Origin: G963674505 sp964575975
Lineage (GTDB): Bacteria > Desulfobacterota > Desulfobacteria > Desulfobacterales > SKZT01
DNA: 29,738 bases
Assembly (NCBI GenBank): GCA_964575975.1
Contig: CAZNTU010000055.1
Coordinates: forward strand, 1 to 29,738
Direction of reading: 5' to 3'
Position 1 is the stretch's first letter; each line of letters starts with the position of its first letter. The position numbers and the translations under genes are program-made. Shown piece after piece: positions 5,614-14,286 of the stretch. The notes under the pieces were generated by a model that saw nothing but the letters and a program-made list of their open reading frames with translations, searched no databases and was not told the DNA's origin.

Positions 5614-8217
5614 TCATCCCAGGATTCTGACAATCCCGGCCCCGCCATCGACCTCCACCCGCATGCCGGTCCGGATTTTTCCCGTGACTCCCTCGACGCC
5701 CACCACTGCGGGAACCCCGTATTCCCTGGCGACAATGGCGCAATGGTTCAGAATGCCTCCCATCTCGGTCACCACCGCCGACGCGCCGACGAAGAGCGAG
5801 GTCCAGCCTGGATCGGTGTTTCCGGCGATCAGAACGTCGCCTTGTCTAAACAGGTGGAATTCTTCCGGTCCGAGAATCGATCTGGCGATACCTTTCGCGA
5901 CCCCCGGAGACGCCGCAACGCCCTCCAGAACTTCGGACGAGGCGCTCTCCCAAACGGGGACGGGCTTTTTCGTTTCCGGATCGATCACGACGTAGTACGA
6001 CGGCGAAACGTCCTTTTCTTCCAGGTATACTCTTCTCCTTTGTTCGACTCTGTCGAGAAACATGTCGGGAGCCGTTTCCCCGGACAGAATTCGCCGCAGT
6101 TCGTTCAGTGTCAAAAAAAACACGGCATCGGGCATTTCCCGGTACGACGAGAACTCCTCTCTTCGGGCGATTTCCAGAAGCACTTTTCTGATTCTGTAAA
6201 ATATCTTGTCGAGTCCCCACCTCAGTTCCTCCCGGAGCGCCAGAAATCTTCTCGCCCCCCGGACCAGAGGCTCCAGCAGGATATCGGCCGCAATCTTTCC
6301 GTTTCTCGCGGCCGTTTCCCGCAGCCTGTTTCCGGATTTCCGGGACGAAGTTCCTTCCGTTTTTTCCGAAAGCTCGATACGTCGGGCTACCATCCCCGCA
6401 ACCGCTTCGGGAGTCTCGTCCCAACGCGGGTGTATGAAATCCCTGTTCGCGGACCGGAACCGGTACTTTTCAACGAAGGCTCGCAGCGCTCGAACGGCCG
6501 GATGTTGCAAGAACTCGGCGTTGAGAGCCTCCCAAATCTCGCGGTCGTTCTTTTTTCCGAAAACGGTCGCGCGGATTTTCTCGTCGCACAACGACGCGAT
6601 CTTCTCCAAATCCCGCTGGGACCGCAAAGTCACATTGTCGGGAACCCGACTTATTTTTTCAAGCACCCAGGCGTCGTCCTTCCCGCAAAACTTCGAGGCG
6701 AACTGCCTCAGAAGCCAAGTATAGACCGTGGCCTTGCCGTATCCCCACTGGTTTTTCGTCTGGAGCCGGCCTTGGATGCGCAATATTCTTTCCAGCTCCC
6801 CGCCCAGTCCCGCAAAGTCCATTCCCCGGTAGGATTCCAGGGGAACGTCGTCGAGCGCCTTTTCAGTCATCCGCAGGAACTTCCGAAGGAGAATGTCGGT
6901 CAGGAAAGGAAGCTGGGCAGGGTCTTCGAAAAGACGAGGGGCGTGCAGGGCGGCGGACAAGAGTTTTCTCGGTCGGACAGGCGTTTCGAGAAATTCTCGT
7001 CTAACCGAACGGGGGAACATCTTTTCGACTTCCCGGGAACGAAGAAAACCGGGGACATACTCCAAGAACATGGCGGCCGCGCGGCAGCTCATGTATCCGT
7101 AGCCGCCGATCGCCCTTACGGATTCGACCTTCGCCAGTTCCTTCATGCCCAACCTTTTCATGAGGCCCTTGAAAGTGAACATGTCGGCGAATTCGTCGAA
7201 CACGATGGAACTGGTAACATCGCTCATGCGGTCCGCCCACAGGTCCTCTACAATGGCCCTCGAATAGGCGTTCTCCAGATCGAACGGGGGCGGTTCGGTT
7301 TTTTGTCCGGAAATGCCGGCTTTGGCTTTTGCGGGACGGGTGGTAATGGGTCTCGCCTGCAGCACGAACAACCGGTCGTTTTCGATGGCCCACTCGATGT
7401 CCTGGTCCGGTCCCAGTTCCCTTTCTATTTTTCGGGCTGTGGAAAAAAGCTGTCTCAAATGGGACTCTCGAAGCTTTCCTCCGTGCTTTTCCTCCGCGCC
7501 TCTTGTCGCCAGGACGGCTCCGGTTTCGCGGTCCAGTTCCCACGAGGCCGGCGTGACTTTGCCGGACACGAGCTTCTCCCCCAACCCGCTCACCGCCTCC
7601 ACGAGCACGGCGTCCTTGTCGGCGTCGAACGGATGCCTCGTAAACAGCACTCCCGCGAAATCGGCGGATACCATGCGCTGAACAACGATGGACATTTTAG
7701 GGACCTCGGCGGGCAACCCTTTGCTTTTGCGGTAGGTGGTCGCCCGGTCGGACCACCAGGAGGCGAGACAGCCGAAAACCTCCCGTCCGATATCGTCCGG
7801 CGCCACGTTCAAGATGGTCTCGAACTGTCCCGCGTGGGAAGCATCGACGTCGTCCTCGCCAAGCGCGGCGGACCTGACCGCGAACAATGCGTCGGATGCA
7901 AAGCCTACAATATTCGCAAGATTGTTTACGATTTCGCCGGAGAGCTTTTCGAAAGCGCCGGAGCTTTCGAAAAGCTCCATCGCACGCCTTTCAAGTCCTT
8001 TTTCCCCCTGTTTTTCGGAGGCGATCAGGTTTTCAATCTCGTCGGGCGAAACGAATTCGCCCATGCGAACGGCAAGATACTCGCGGGACAAAAGCAGCCC
8101 GTCGGGAACATCGATTCCCGCCTTCGACAATTGTCTCAAACGCAGTCCCTTCCCGCCGAAACCGAATTCGCCCTCTTTTTCCTCTCCCCTGATCCTGACC
8201 AAGCCTTCCGCTTTCAT
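5614..8217 (-). CDS. Rifampicin-phosphotransferase-like PEP/pyruvate-binding and swivelling-His protein
   Basis: An 867-residue protein. Residues about 1-300 form a PEP/pyruvate-type ATP-grasp domain (GGKGLRLRQLSKAGI, AVRSAALGED, SHAGQFETILNV, QDIEWA, LQARPIT). A middle region of about 450 residues follows that I do not recognise by motif. The C-terminal PEP-utiliser domain has the swivelling His in GGILNHCAIVAREYGVP, at residue 825. It lacks the C-terminal TIM barrel of PpsA or PPDK. Size, order and His position match the characterised rifampicin phosphotransferase of Listeria (about 867 residues, His825, from memory). That enzyme splits ATP and phosphorylates rifamycins. Whether this one acts on a rifamycin, another metabolite or a polymer is unknown. 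It lies 154 bases after the giant GlmS-like gene on the same strand. Confidence 0.8.
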   Translation of the reverse strand: MKAEGLVRIRGEEKEGEFGFGGKGLRLRQLSKAGIDVPDGLLLSREYLAVRMGEFVSPDEIENLIASEKQGEKGLERRAMELFESSGAFEKLSGEIVNNLANIVGFASDALFAVRSAALGEDDVDASHAGQFETILNVAPDDIGREVFGCLASWWSDRATTYRKSKGLPAEVPKMSIVVQRMVSADFAGVLFTRHPFDADKDAVLVEAVSGLGEKLVSGKVTPASWELDRETGAVLATRGAEEKHGGKLRESHLRQLFSTARKIERELGPDQDIEWAIENDRLFVLQARPITTRPAKAKAGISGQKTEPPPFDLENAYSRAIVEDLWADRMSDVTSSIVFDEFADMFTFKGLMKRLGMKELAKVESVRAIGGYGYMSCRAAAMFLEYVPGFLRSREVEKMFPRSVRREFLETPVRPRKLLSAALHAPRLFEDPAQLPFLTDILLRKFLRMTEKALDDVPLESYRGMDFAGLGGELERILRIQGRLQTKNQWGYGKATVYTWLLRQFASKFCGKDDAWVLEKISRVPDNVTLRSQRDLEKIASLCDEKIRATVFGKKNDREIWEALNAEFLQHPAVRALRAFVEKYRFRSANRDFIHPRWDETPEAVAGMVARRIELSEKTEGTSSRKSGNRLRETAARNGKIAADILLEPLVRGARRFLALREELRWGLDKIFYRIRKVLLEIARREEFSSYREMPDAVFFLTLNELRRILSGETAPDMFLDRVEQRRRVYLEEKDVSPSYYVVIDPETKKPVPVWESASSEVLEGVAASPGVAKGIARSILGPEEFHLFRQGDVLIAGNTDPGWTSLFVGASAVVTEMGGILNHCAIVAREYGVPAVVGVEGVTGKIRTGMRVEVDGGAGIVRILG

Positions 8218-8371
8218 TTTTTTCCCCGGTACATTGTTGGAAGTTTCCTGTTTAGAAATTTCATTTTTTCATGCGTCGAATGCAATCATTTCAAACACGG
8301 CGCGCTGCAATCGAACTTAGGATTTACGGCTTGAACCCTTGTCGATCAAGACGCGCGAAATACGAGTCTGC

Positions 8372-11300
8372 CTATTTCTTCGCCGACGCCGCCAATGCCG
8401 AAGCGACCATACTTATGGCAACCGGCAGAAGCAGCCCGTTTATGGGAACTGACGCGCCCTCCTGTCTGAACAGCGGAGGTATTTTGATCATGTGGCTTAC
8501 CGGAAACTTGAACAGGCGGTTTTTCTCTCCGGGCCTGAAGAAGGCCTCCTGGGTCACGACGATCATGCGGGCGTACCTGGCGCCCAGCGTGGAGAGATCG
8601 TCCTTGGCGCGGCCTAGGTTCCGGGCGTTTGTCGCGTCCACGATTACGAGGTTGTCCTCCTTTATATCGTAGGATTTTCTCAAAACCGGGAAATACCATC
8701 TTCCCTCCGCGAAAAAGGGCGTCTCGGACTGGCAGTCGAGGCAGGCTGCGCAATCCGCCGAGTTGTTCAAAAAGATGTCCGCGGAACGGCCGCCCAAATA
8801 CCTGCTCTCCCAATCGGCCACGGTTTCCTTGCCGTACTTGGGATACATCGCCTTTCCCGGCTCGAGACGCACAAACTTTTTGTCCACGTCGGGATCCACC
8901 GTTACCAAGGGGCCGTGGGCGCATTCGCCGTAGTAGTAGCTTTGCAGGGTCATGGGGGAGAACTGGTCGAACCGTTCCTCGCACAGGTCCCCGGCGCCTC
9001 CGGGGGGACCGATGAAAAGGGCGGTTTTGTACCCCGAGTTGGATTCCATGGCGAACTCGATGTCCCTCCTTAGGCTCTCGCTGTCCATAATCGAATTGAA
9101 ACACAGACACCCGTTCTGGAAAAAACGCTTCAAGATACCGGCCCTGACCGGGGCGAATCGCTCCAACGCGTCGATGAACATCAGGGATACCGTAAAATAG
9201 AGCAAGTCGCTTCCGCAAAAGGACGCCGGCATTTTCAGAAAGCAGTTTCCGAAAACGGAGCAGGCGGCGGAAACGTCGTATTCCGGCCCCACGTATACGG
9301 AGTCGATAGGCGGATCCTGGCCCAGGTTTTCCATGGAGGCCCGGTCGTGCGCTCTCGAGTCGAGCAGGATCGTCAGCGAGTGGGACGGAAACCGGTCCAT
9401 GGGATCGCCGGGGGCCGCAGTCCTGATTTGGTTGGCCAAAAGGCGGTTGAAATGGACCGACAAGTTGTTCGCGGCGGCCCTTGCAGGACGGTCCAAGGGC
9501 ACGAACACGATTTCCCTCTCTTCGGAAAGCGCTTTGGCCAAATGCGACACGACCGGTTCCACGTTGCCGCCGTCGGGCGACGACACCAGCACATCGACCG
9601 CATTAGGCGCGCGCGCGATACCGACCAGTTCCCTTATTCCGGCAAGGTACGCTCTTTCCCAATACTCCCCGGCCGACGACTCCCAGACGGTGTCCCGGAA
9701 GAGCCACGCGTCGGAGACGATCTTTTCGATCCCGATTCCCCTGAACGCGGAATCCATCTTGTGGAATTCCCCGGCGGGGGACGGGGGCTTTTCGAAAAGG
9801 TTCCTGGCGGCGGTAACCGATTTGGCTCGGTTCCTGGGAAAATCGGAGGAGCGGCCCCTGGCCCTGCCATAGTGGAAGGACAATATATAGTAGAAGGCGC
9901 AATCGACGAACGGCTGCAAAGTCGGATCGACCTCCGGAACGCAAACGCTCCTGTTCCGGCTGAACGTTTCCACGGAAGCCTTTTCCCTGACGGAGGCGGT
10001 GACTGCCGCGAACGGGATTTTTTCCAGGAAGAGCTTTTTCATCACCCCGATCGCTTCGGCGACGCGCGGCTTGTACGTGGCGTTGACCAAGATCAGGTTG
10101 GACTCGGGGCCCCTTCGCAGGCCCTGCGTGTACAAGTCCCTGTAATCGACGGCCTTGCCTGCGGAGGACCAACTGCTCTCGCTCAGTTTCGCTGCGGCCT
10201 CGAAAGCCACGCCGCCCGCGCCGATGGCGTCGATCACGCAAGTCGCGCCGCTTTTCGCGCTTTCTCTGGCGATTCTTTCGCAGAACAGTCCGATTTCGGC
10301 GTCGTTGATCATCCGTCCAAGCGTCTCCGGAATTTCAAAAAGAAATTTCAACAGCTCCAAGGACCGTTCTTCGCATTGAAGGCGTCCGCAGAGCCACACG
10401 CCCAAAAGGCAAAGGCATTCAAGCGTGCATAGCGTGCTTTTGATGCCGGATACGGTGATCTCCTCCCCGCTCATGGTGGACAGAACGCCGCCGCTTTTTG
10501 CCGCCGCCAGGCCCAAATCGGAAAACAGCTTTTCCGTGACCGCCACGAACGGGACGTTCCTCGCTTTCAACACGTTGGCCAGCTGCACGATCTCCGCAGT
10601 CGTGCCGGACCAACTGCTCAACACCACCAGATCCTTTTCGGGGGAAATGGTTTTGAAAAGATCTTCCGATTCCACCGGCTTGACCGCGACGGTTTCGATT
10701 TGGGGGACTGCGGCCTCGACGAACCGCCGGGCCGACAAATTCATGTGATGCGTACTTCCCATGCCGACCAGCACAAGGCGTTTCAAACCTTCGAACCTGT
10801 GGCCGAACCTTCGCTGCAAAAAACCGTTCCTGAAGGGAAGGTTCGGAGGGGCGAACCTGTCGGACGCATAGTAGTTCAGGATTTCCTCCAGACGGTCCGG
10901 GATTTCGTGCAGATGCGTTTCGTAGAAGGACGTGTAGAAATCCTTCTGAATATGGGGCGGCCTCAGAATCGTTTCGAAAGACTCGATATCGGGCATGGGC
11001 TTGCCGTCGAAGTCCGTGATTTCAACCGTTCTCCGAACTCGGCCGTTTTCGTTTTTCGCTGCGATCCTTGCGAAAATACACTCGCCGTCGAGCGGGTACA
11101 CCTGCACGGCGAAGTTTTTCAGCAATCCGTTCTCTTCCTCTTTGAATTTGGAGAGTTCGGCTTCGCCAAGGCGGCCGGGAGAGTGTCCATCCGAGGAATT
11201 TTCCGGCAAATGCCGGTACTTGGCCTTGAGCGCGTCGAGCTTGCCCGTGATTTCGCCGATCAGTTTTTGGGAAAACAGCCCCATGGCGGCGTTGATGTCG

Positions 11301-12922
11301 GACACCACCATGACGTCGTCGTTTTCGAGGCTTCGGACGATGAAGACCGGACGGTTGTGGCAGGTCAGAAAAACGGTGGAGGCCGACGCCAGGCTCGCCC
11401 CGGCGACCGCGATCTGGCCGCCTCCGCGAATCATCTGCCGGGAGGTTTCCACAAAGGCGATACGGTCGATTTCTTTTTCCGATTTGTCCCTTACCTTGTG
11501 GAAGATTTTATAGTCGATGGACTGGCTTCCGATGTCGTAGGTTTCCAGGTCTCCTTCCACCTGGGTTCGAATGCTGTCGTAACGTTCCTTTTCCTGGAAC
11601 AGCCTGTCGAAATAATAGCCCCAGAGCAGGGAGAAATATTCGGAGGAGTTTTCGGTCCGGGGGTTTATTCGGGCGACGCCTTTGAGATAGGCGAGGACCT
11701 GGTTTTCCACGTCCGTGTTGAACTGTCCGTTCAACACGATCATCCGGCGGTTGGTTTCGTCGAAGAACGGGTGCCCGTTTTCTGCGGTGACGGCCGATTG
11801 AAGCGCCCATCTTCCCTGGGACAGAATCGGGGGCAGGAGCGACGAGAGGATCGCAGGATCCGTTTTTCCGGGTGCTACGGAAACTTCCGGCCGGTCCTGC
11901 TCCGAACGACCGTCCGGCTTTTTCGCCTTTTGCGACGGCTCGTTTTCCAGGTGCGCCATGGCGGCTGCGGCGGCCCATCCGTAGACGTTAGCGGCCTTTT
12001 CCGCCGTGAACAGCGTTTTCCAGTCCATGGAATCGCCGTCCGCGCGCTCCCGGATTCGTTCCAGTTCGCCCTGCAATCGCTCGGCGAGGCGGGGATCGCC
12101 GGGAATGCGGCTTGCCAACGCGGCGTCCAGAAGCCTGAAGACTCCGCGAACCCCGTCCGTGTCGTAATCCTCGGGAATTTCGATTTCGCTTTCGTCCAGT
12201 ATTTTCCAAAGGAGTTCGCCCGCCTTTTGATTCGTCCAGAAAGTCATCTGTTCGAACTGCGGAGCGCGGGGAACCGTTTCATCCGAGACGGTTTCGTCGA
12301 AAACGCGGTCGAAAGCCGCCAGGACGTGTTCCTTCTCCGCCTCCATGGACTCCTCGCCGCGACGTTTTTCCAAAGCGCGCGCCAAGGCGTCCTTCACGAT
12401 GGATTTGATCGCCACGGAAGAAAGGTCGTATTTGTCGATCAGACAGCAGACGGTCTCTTTCAATTCCTGTCGCGAACTTATTTTCGGGGAGGGCAGCGGG
12501 GTCGGACGCCCCGGCCATCCGGGAAATATCCCAGGAGCCTGCGGGTTATGGGCATCGACGAGTTCGCCGAAAAGGGGATAGGTCCGCTCGCCATTCTTGA
12601 CCTCTTGAAAATACGTCAGGGGAAGTCTCTCGTACTTCAGCAGGCGGAACTGCCGATCCTCGATGGAGGCGTTGTCGCCAGGGGGGGCCAGCAGGGATAT
12701 CAGCCATCCCGGCAAGTCGGGATAAAAGGGCTTTTTCAGAAGAAGATCCGTCAGTTGCACGACCGATCCGACGGATTTTCTGGCTTTGAGCGGTTCGTTT
12801 TCGTCCCCGAAGATGCCGATGCCGGTGCTGTCGGGCGCCCGGTAGATGATCGCGGCCATGGCGGTCAGCACGCGCGTCAGACCATTGGGAGCGCCCCCGA
12901 AGTATGCGACGATTCCACACAT
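8372..12922 (-). CDS. Giant GlmS-like protein: split class II amidotransferase plus SIS domains and long C-terminal extension
   Basis: A 1516-residue protein, about 2.5 times the length of GlmS (about 610). It starts MCGIVAYFGG, so Cys2 is the likely N-terminal nucleophile, with the GlmS-like IIYRAPDSTGIG at 26-36. The next amidotransferase motifs (GRWALQSA at 370, NGHP at 382, VLNGQF at 396) appear only after an insertion of about 310 residues. SIS 1 lies near 690-850 (GMGSTHHMNLSARRF, LSSWSGTTAEI, SGIKSTLCTL). SIS 2 lies near 870-1040 and ends with FPRNRAKSVT, matching the GlmS C-terminal motif. A further 470 residues follow, including YYYGECAHGPLVTV (1329-1342). GlmS makes glucosamine-6-P from fructose-6-P and glutamine. 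The substrate here is unproven. The gene begins nine bases after the MoaB-type stop. Confidence 0.8.
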   Translation of the reverse strand: MCGIVAYFGGAPNGLTRVLTAMAAIIYRAPDSTGIGIFGDENEPLKARKSVGSVVQLTDLLLKKPFYPDLPGWLISLLAPPGDNASIEDRQFRLLKYERLPLTYFQEVKNGERTYPLFGELVDAHNPQAPGIFPGWPGRPTPLPSPKISSRQELKETVCCLIDKYDLSSVAIKSIVKDALARALEKRRGEESMEAEKEHVLAAFDRVFDETVSDETVPRAPQFEQMTFWTNQKAGELLWKILDESEIEIPEDYDTDGVRGVFRLLDAALASRIPGDPRLAERLQGELERIRERADGDSMDWKTLFTAEKAANVYGWAAAAAMAHLENEPSQKAKKPDGRSEQDRPEVSVAPGKTDPAILSSLLPPILSQGRWALQSAVTAENGHPFFDETNRRMIVLNGQFNTDVENQVLAYLKGVARINPRTENSSEYFSLLWGYYFDRLFQEKERYDSIRTQVEGDLETYDIGSQSIDYKIFHKVRDKSEKEIDRIAFVETSRQMIRGGGQIAVAGASLASASTVFLTCHNRPVFIVRSLENDDVMVVSDINAAMGLFSQKLIGEITGKLDALKAKYRHLPENSSDGHSPGRLGEAELSKFKEEENGLLKNFAVQVYPLDGECIFARIAAKNENGRVRRTVEITDFDGKPMPDIESFETILRPPHIQKDFYTSFYETHLHEIPDRLEEILNYYASDRFAPPNLPFRNGFLQRRFGHRFEGLKRLVLVGMGSTHHMNLSARRFVEAAVPQIETVAVKPVESEDLFKTISPEKDLVVLSSWSGTTAEIVQLANVLKARNVPFVAVTEKLFSDLGLAAAKSGGVLSTMSGEEITVSGIKSTLCTLECLCLLGVWLCGRLQCEERSLELLKFLFEIPETLGRMINDAEIGLFCERIARESAKSGATCVIDAIGAGGVAFEAAAKLSESSWSSAGKAVDYRDLYTQGLRRGPESNLILVNATYKPRVAEAIGVMKKLFLEKIPFAAVTASVREKASVETFSRNRSVCVPEVDPTLQPFVDCAFYYILSFHYGRARGRSSDFPRNRAKSVTAARNLFEKPPSPAGEFHKMDSAFRGIGIEKIVSDAWLFRDTVWESSAGEYWERAYLAGIRELVGIARAPNAVDVLVSSPDGGNVEPVVSHLAKALSEEREIVFVPLDRPARAAANNLSVHFNRLLANQIRTAAPGDPMDRFPSHSLTILLDSRAHDRASMENLGQDPPIDSVYVGPEYDVSAACSVFGNCFLKMPASFCGSDLLYFTVSLMFIDALERFAPVRAGILKRFFQNGCLCFNSIMDSESLRRDIEFAMESNSGYKTALFIGPPGGAGDLCEERFDQFSPMTLQSYYYGECAHGPLVTVDPDVDKKFVRLEPGKAMYPKYGKETVADWESRYLGGRSADIFLNNSADCAACLDCQSETPFFAEGRWYFPVLRKSYDIKEDNLVIVDATNARNLGRAKDDLSTLGARYARMIVVTQEAFFRPGEKNRLFKFPVSHMIKIPPLFRQEGASVPINGLLLPVAISMVASALAASAKK

Positions 12923-12931
12923 TCGACCGGT

Positions 12932-13435
12932 TTATTCGGACGCGTGCTTGACCAGGTGGCCCAGCTCCGGAAAAATGAGTTTTTCGCACGCGAGTTTGCA
13001 GGCTTTGAGACTTCCTGGGACGCAGAACACGATGGTTTCGCCGACAAGGCCGGCGGCCGCGCGGGACAGAAGGGCGGCCGCGCCGATTTCGTCGAAGCTC
13101 AGTTGCGCGAAAAGGGCGGAAAAGGCGGTAAGCTCCTTTGCGAATTTCGGACGTACGGCTTCGATAGTGACGTCCTTTGGAGCGACGCCGGTCCCCCCCG
13201 TGACGATTACCGCTCGAATGTCGCCGTCCTCGACGCACCGATCGACGCCTTCGGCCACGGCGATCACGTCGTCCTTGACTACCTCGTGCAAATGCACTCG
13301 GTGGCCTTCCTCTTCGGCCCGGCTTTTGATCCAGTGGCCACTCTCGTCGTTCTCCAGGCTCCGGGTGGACGATATGGACAGAACCGCCAGACCGACCGCT
13401 CGGGGCGCGTGCTTTTTATGTTCGTGGACTCCCAT
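12932..13435 (-). CDS. moaB: MoaB/MogA-family molybdopterin-binding protein
   Basis: A 167-residue MoCF-fold protein that binds or adenylylates molybdopterin. The family signature is clear: VIVTGGTGVAPKDVTIEAVRP, followed by FCVPGSLKACKLACEKL. The start at 13435 is chosen because GGAG lies five bases upstream and the protein then begins MGVHEHKKHAPRAVGLAVL as in the family; a longer frame upstream overlaps pyrR and reads as shadow sequence. It lies 26 bases after pyrR and nine bases before the giant GlmS-like gene, so all three are likely cotranscribed. Distinguishing MoaB from MogA by eye is uncertain. The other Mo-cofactor genes in the window (mobA, moaE-like, moaC) lie on the opposite strand across the divergent region. 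Confidence 0.85.
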   Translation of the reverse strand: MGVHEHKKHAPRAVGLAVLSISSTRSLENDESGHWIKSRAEEEGHRVHLHEVVKDDVIAVAEGVDRCVEDGDIRAVIVTGGTGVAPKDVTIEAVRPKFAKELTAFSALFAQLSFDEIGAAALLSRAAAGLVGETIVFCVPGSLKACKLACEKLIFPELGHLVKHASE

Positions 13436-13461
13436 TTTTCTCCATTCCGTTTTTTTCCAGT

Positions 13462-13998
13462 CTATTTCCTTTCCAGCACCACCGCGTCCCGGCCGTCGTG
13501 CTCGACCATCAGGACGTTGATCATTTCGGAACGCCTGGTCTCCACCACCTTGCCCACGTAGTCGCCTTGAATGGGAAGCTCCCTGTGCCCCCGGTCGATC
13601 AGAACCGCAAGTTCGATCCGATCGGGGCGCCCGAAGTCGATCAGGGCGTCCAGCGCGCATCGAATGGTCCTTCCGGTGAAAAGAACGTCGTCCACGAGTA
13701 TGATTTTCTTGCCGTCCACGGAAAAGGGAATCTCGGTTGCCTGAATGGTCGGGTTCGCGCCGATCCGGGTCCAGTCGTCCCGATATAAAGTAATGTCCAC
13801 CTGCCCGGCGGGAACGTGTACCCCCTCGATCTGCTTGATTTTCTGCTGAATGCGCCTTGCCAGGTACACGCCGCGGGTTTGAATTCCGATCAGGGCCAAA
13901 TCCTCGGCCCCCTTGTGGACCTCCAGGATCTCGTGGCTGATGCGGACTATCACGCGGTCGATGTCGGAGGCGTCCAGGATGATATCGGATTCTCCCAT
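13462..13998 (-). CDS. pyrR: PyrR bifunctional pyr operon regulator / uracil phosphoribosyltransferase
   Basis: A 178-residue type I phosphoribosyltransferase. The PRPP-binding motif IILVDDVLFTGRTIRCALDA is intact. Family-typical segments are LALIGIQTRGVYLARRI, VDITLYRDDW and LAVLIDRGHRELPIQGDYVG. In well-studied bacteria PyrR binds pyr leader RNA when UMP is high and has weak uracil phosphoribosyltransferase activity. No pyrimidine biosynthesis gene and no obvious anti-terminator hairpin are visible here, so its regulatory target is not evident. It is the first gene of the minus-strand run with moaB and the giant GlmS-like gene, divergent from mobA. Confidence 0.95.
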   Translation of the reverse strand: MGESDIILDASDIDRVIVRISHEILEVHKGAEDLALIGIQTRGVYLARRIQQKIKQIEGVHVPAGQVDITLYRDDWTRIGANPTIQATEIPFSVDGKKIILVDDVLFTGRTIRCALDALIDFGRPDRIELAVLIDRGHRELPIQGDYVGKVVETRRSEMINVLMVEHDGRDAVVLERK

Positions 13999-14286
13999 TT
14001 GATTTTCCTCGCGGTTGTCTCGATCAAGTGTTGGAAATCACGACGGATCGTCGACGACGGCCGCCGAGGTCGCCTGAAAGCGACGCACAACCATTTCTAA
14101 CCCATGTACGCCCGCAAAATCAAGCGCCTTTCGTCTTTTGTTCAAATTATGCCGGATCGGAGAGGCTTCAACCGCCGCGTCTCGATCTTTCTTGATTTTA
14201 GTCGGGATTTCTCCTATGTTTGCCAATTGATCGGGTGTTGATCGACACGGAGTTTCAATCGTTCCAAGAAACGAGGATGATGCAAG
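13999..14286. other. Divergent intergenic region, pyrR / mobA (288 bp)
   Basis: No gene seen. It must contain promoters in both directions, but no confident pair could be assigned. A direct repeat TTGATCG at 14227-14233 and 14238-14244 (11 bp apart, one helical turn) lies about 45-60 bases before mobA and could be a regulator site or chance. No Mo-cofactor riboswitch core was recognised by eye. Confidence 0.5.

Noticed and set aside
5743..8334. Long plus-strand open frame (863 codons) opposite the RPH-like gene
   Set aside because: The opposite strand encodes a clear multi-motif protein; the plus-strand product shows no domain motif and its openness follows from G+C-biased codon use.
12923..12931. 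glmS ribozyme before the GlmS-like gene
   Set aside because: Only nine bases separate this gene from the MoaB-type stop, so there is no room for the ribozyme.
10700..13561. 953-codon plus-strand open frame
   Set aside because: It is antisense to the GlmS-like, moaB and pyrR genes, which show family motifs; it also crosses three gene boundaries.
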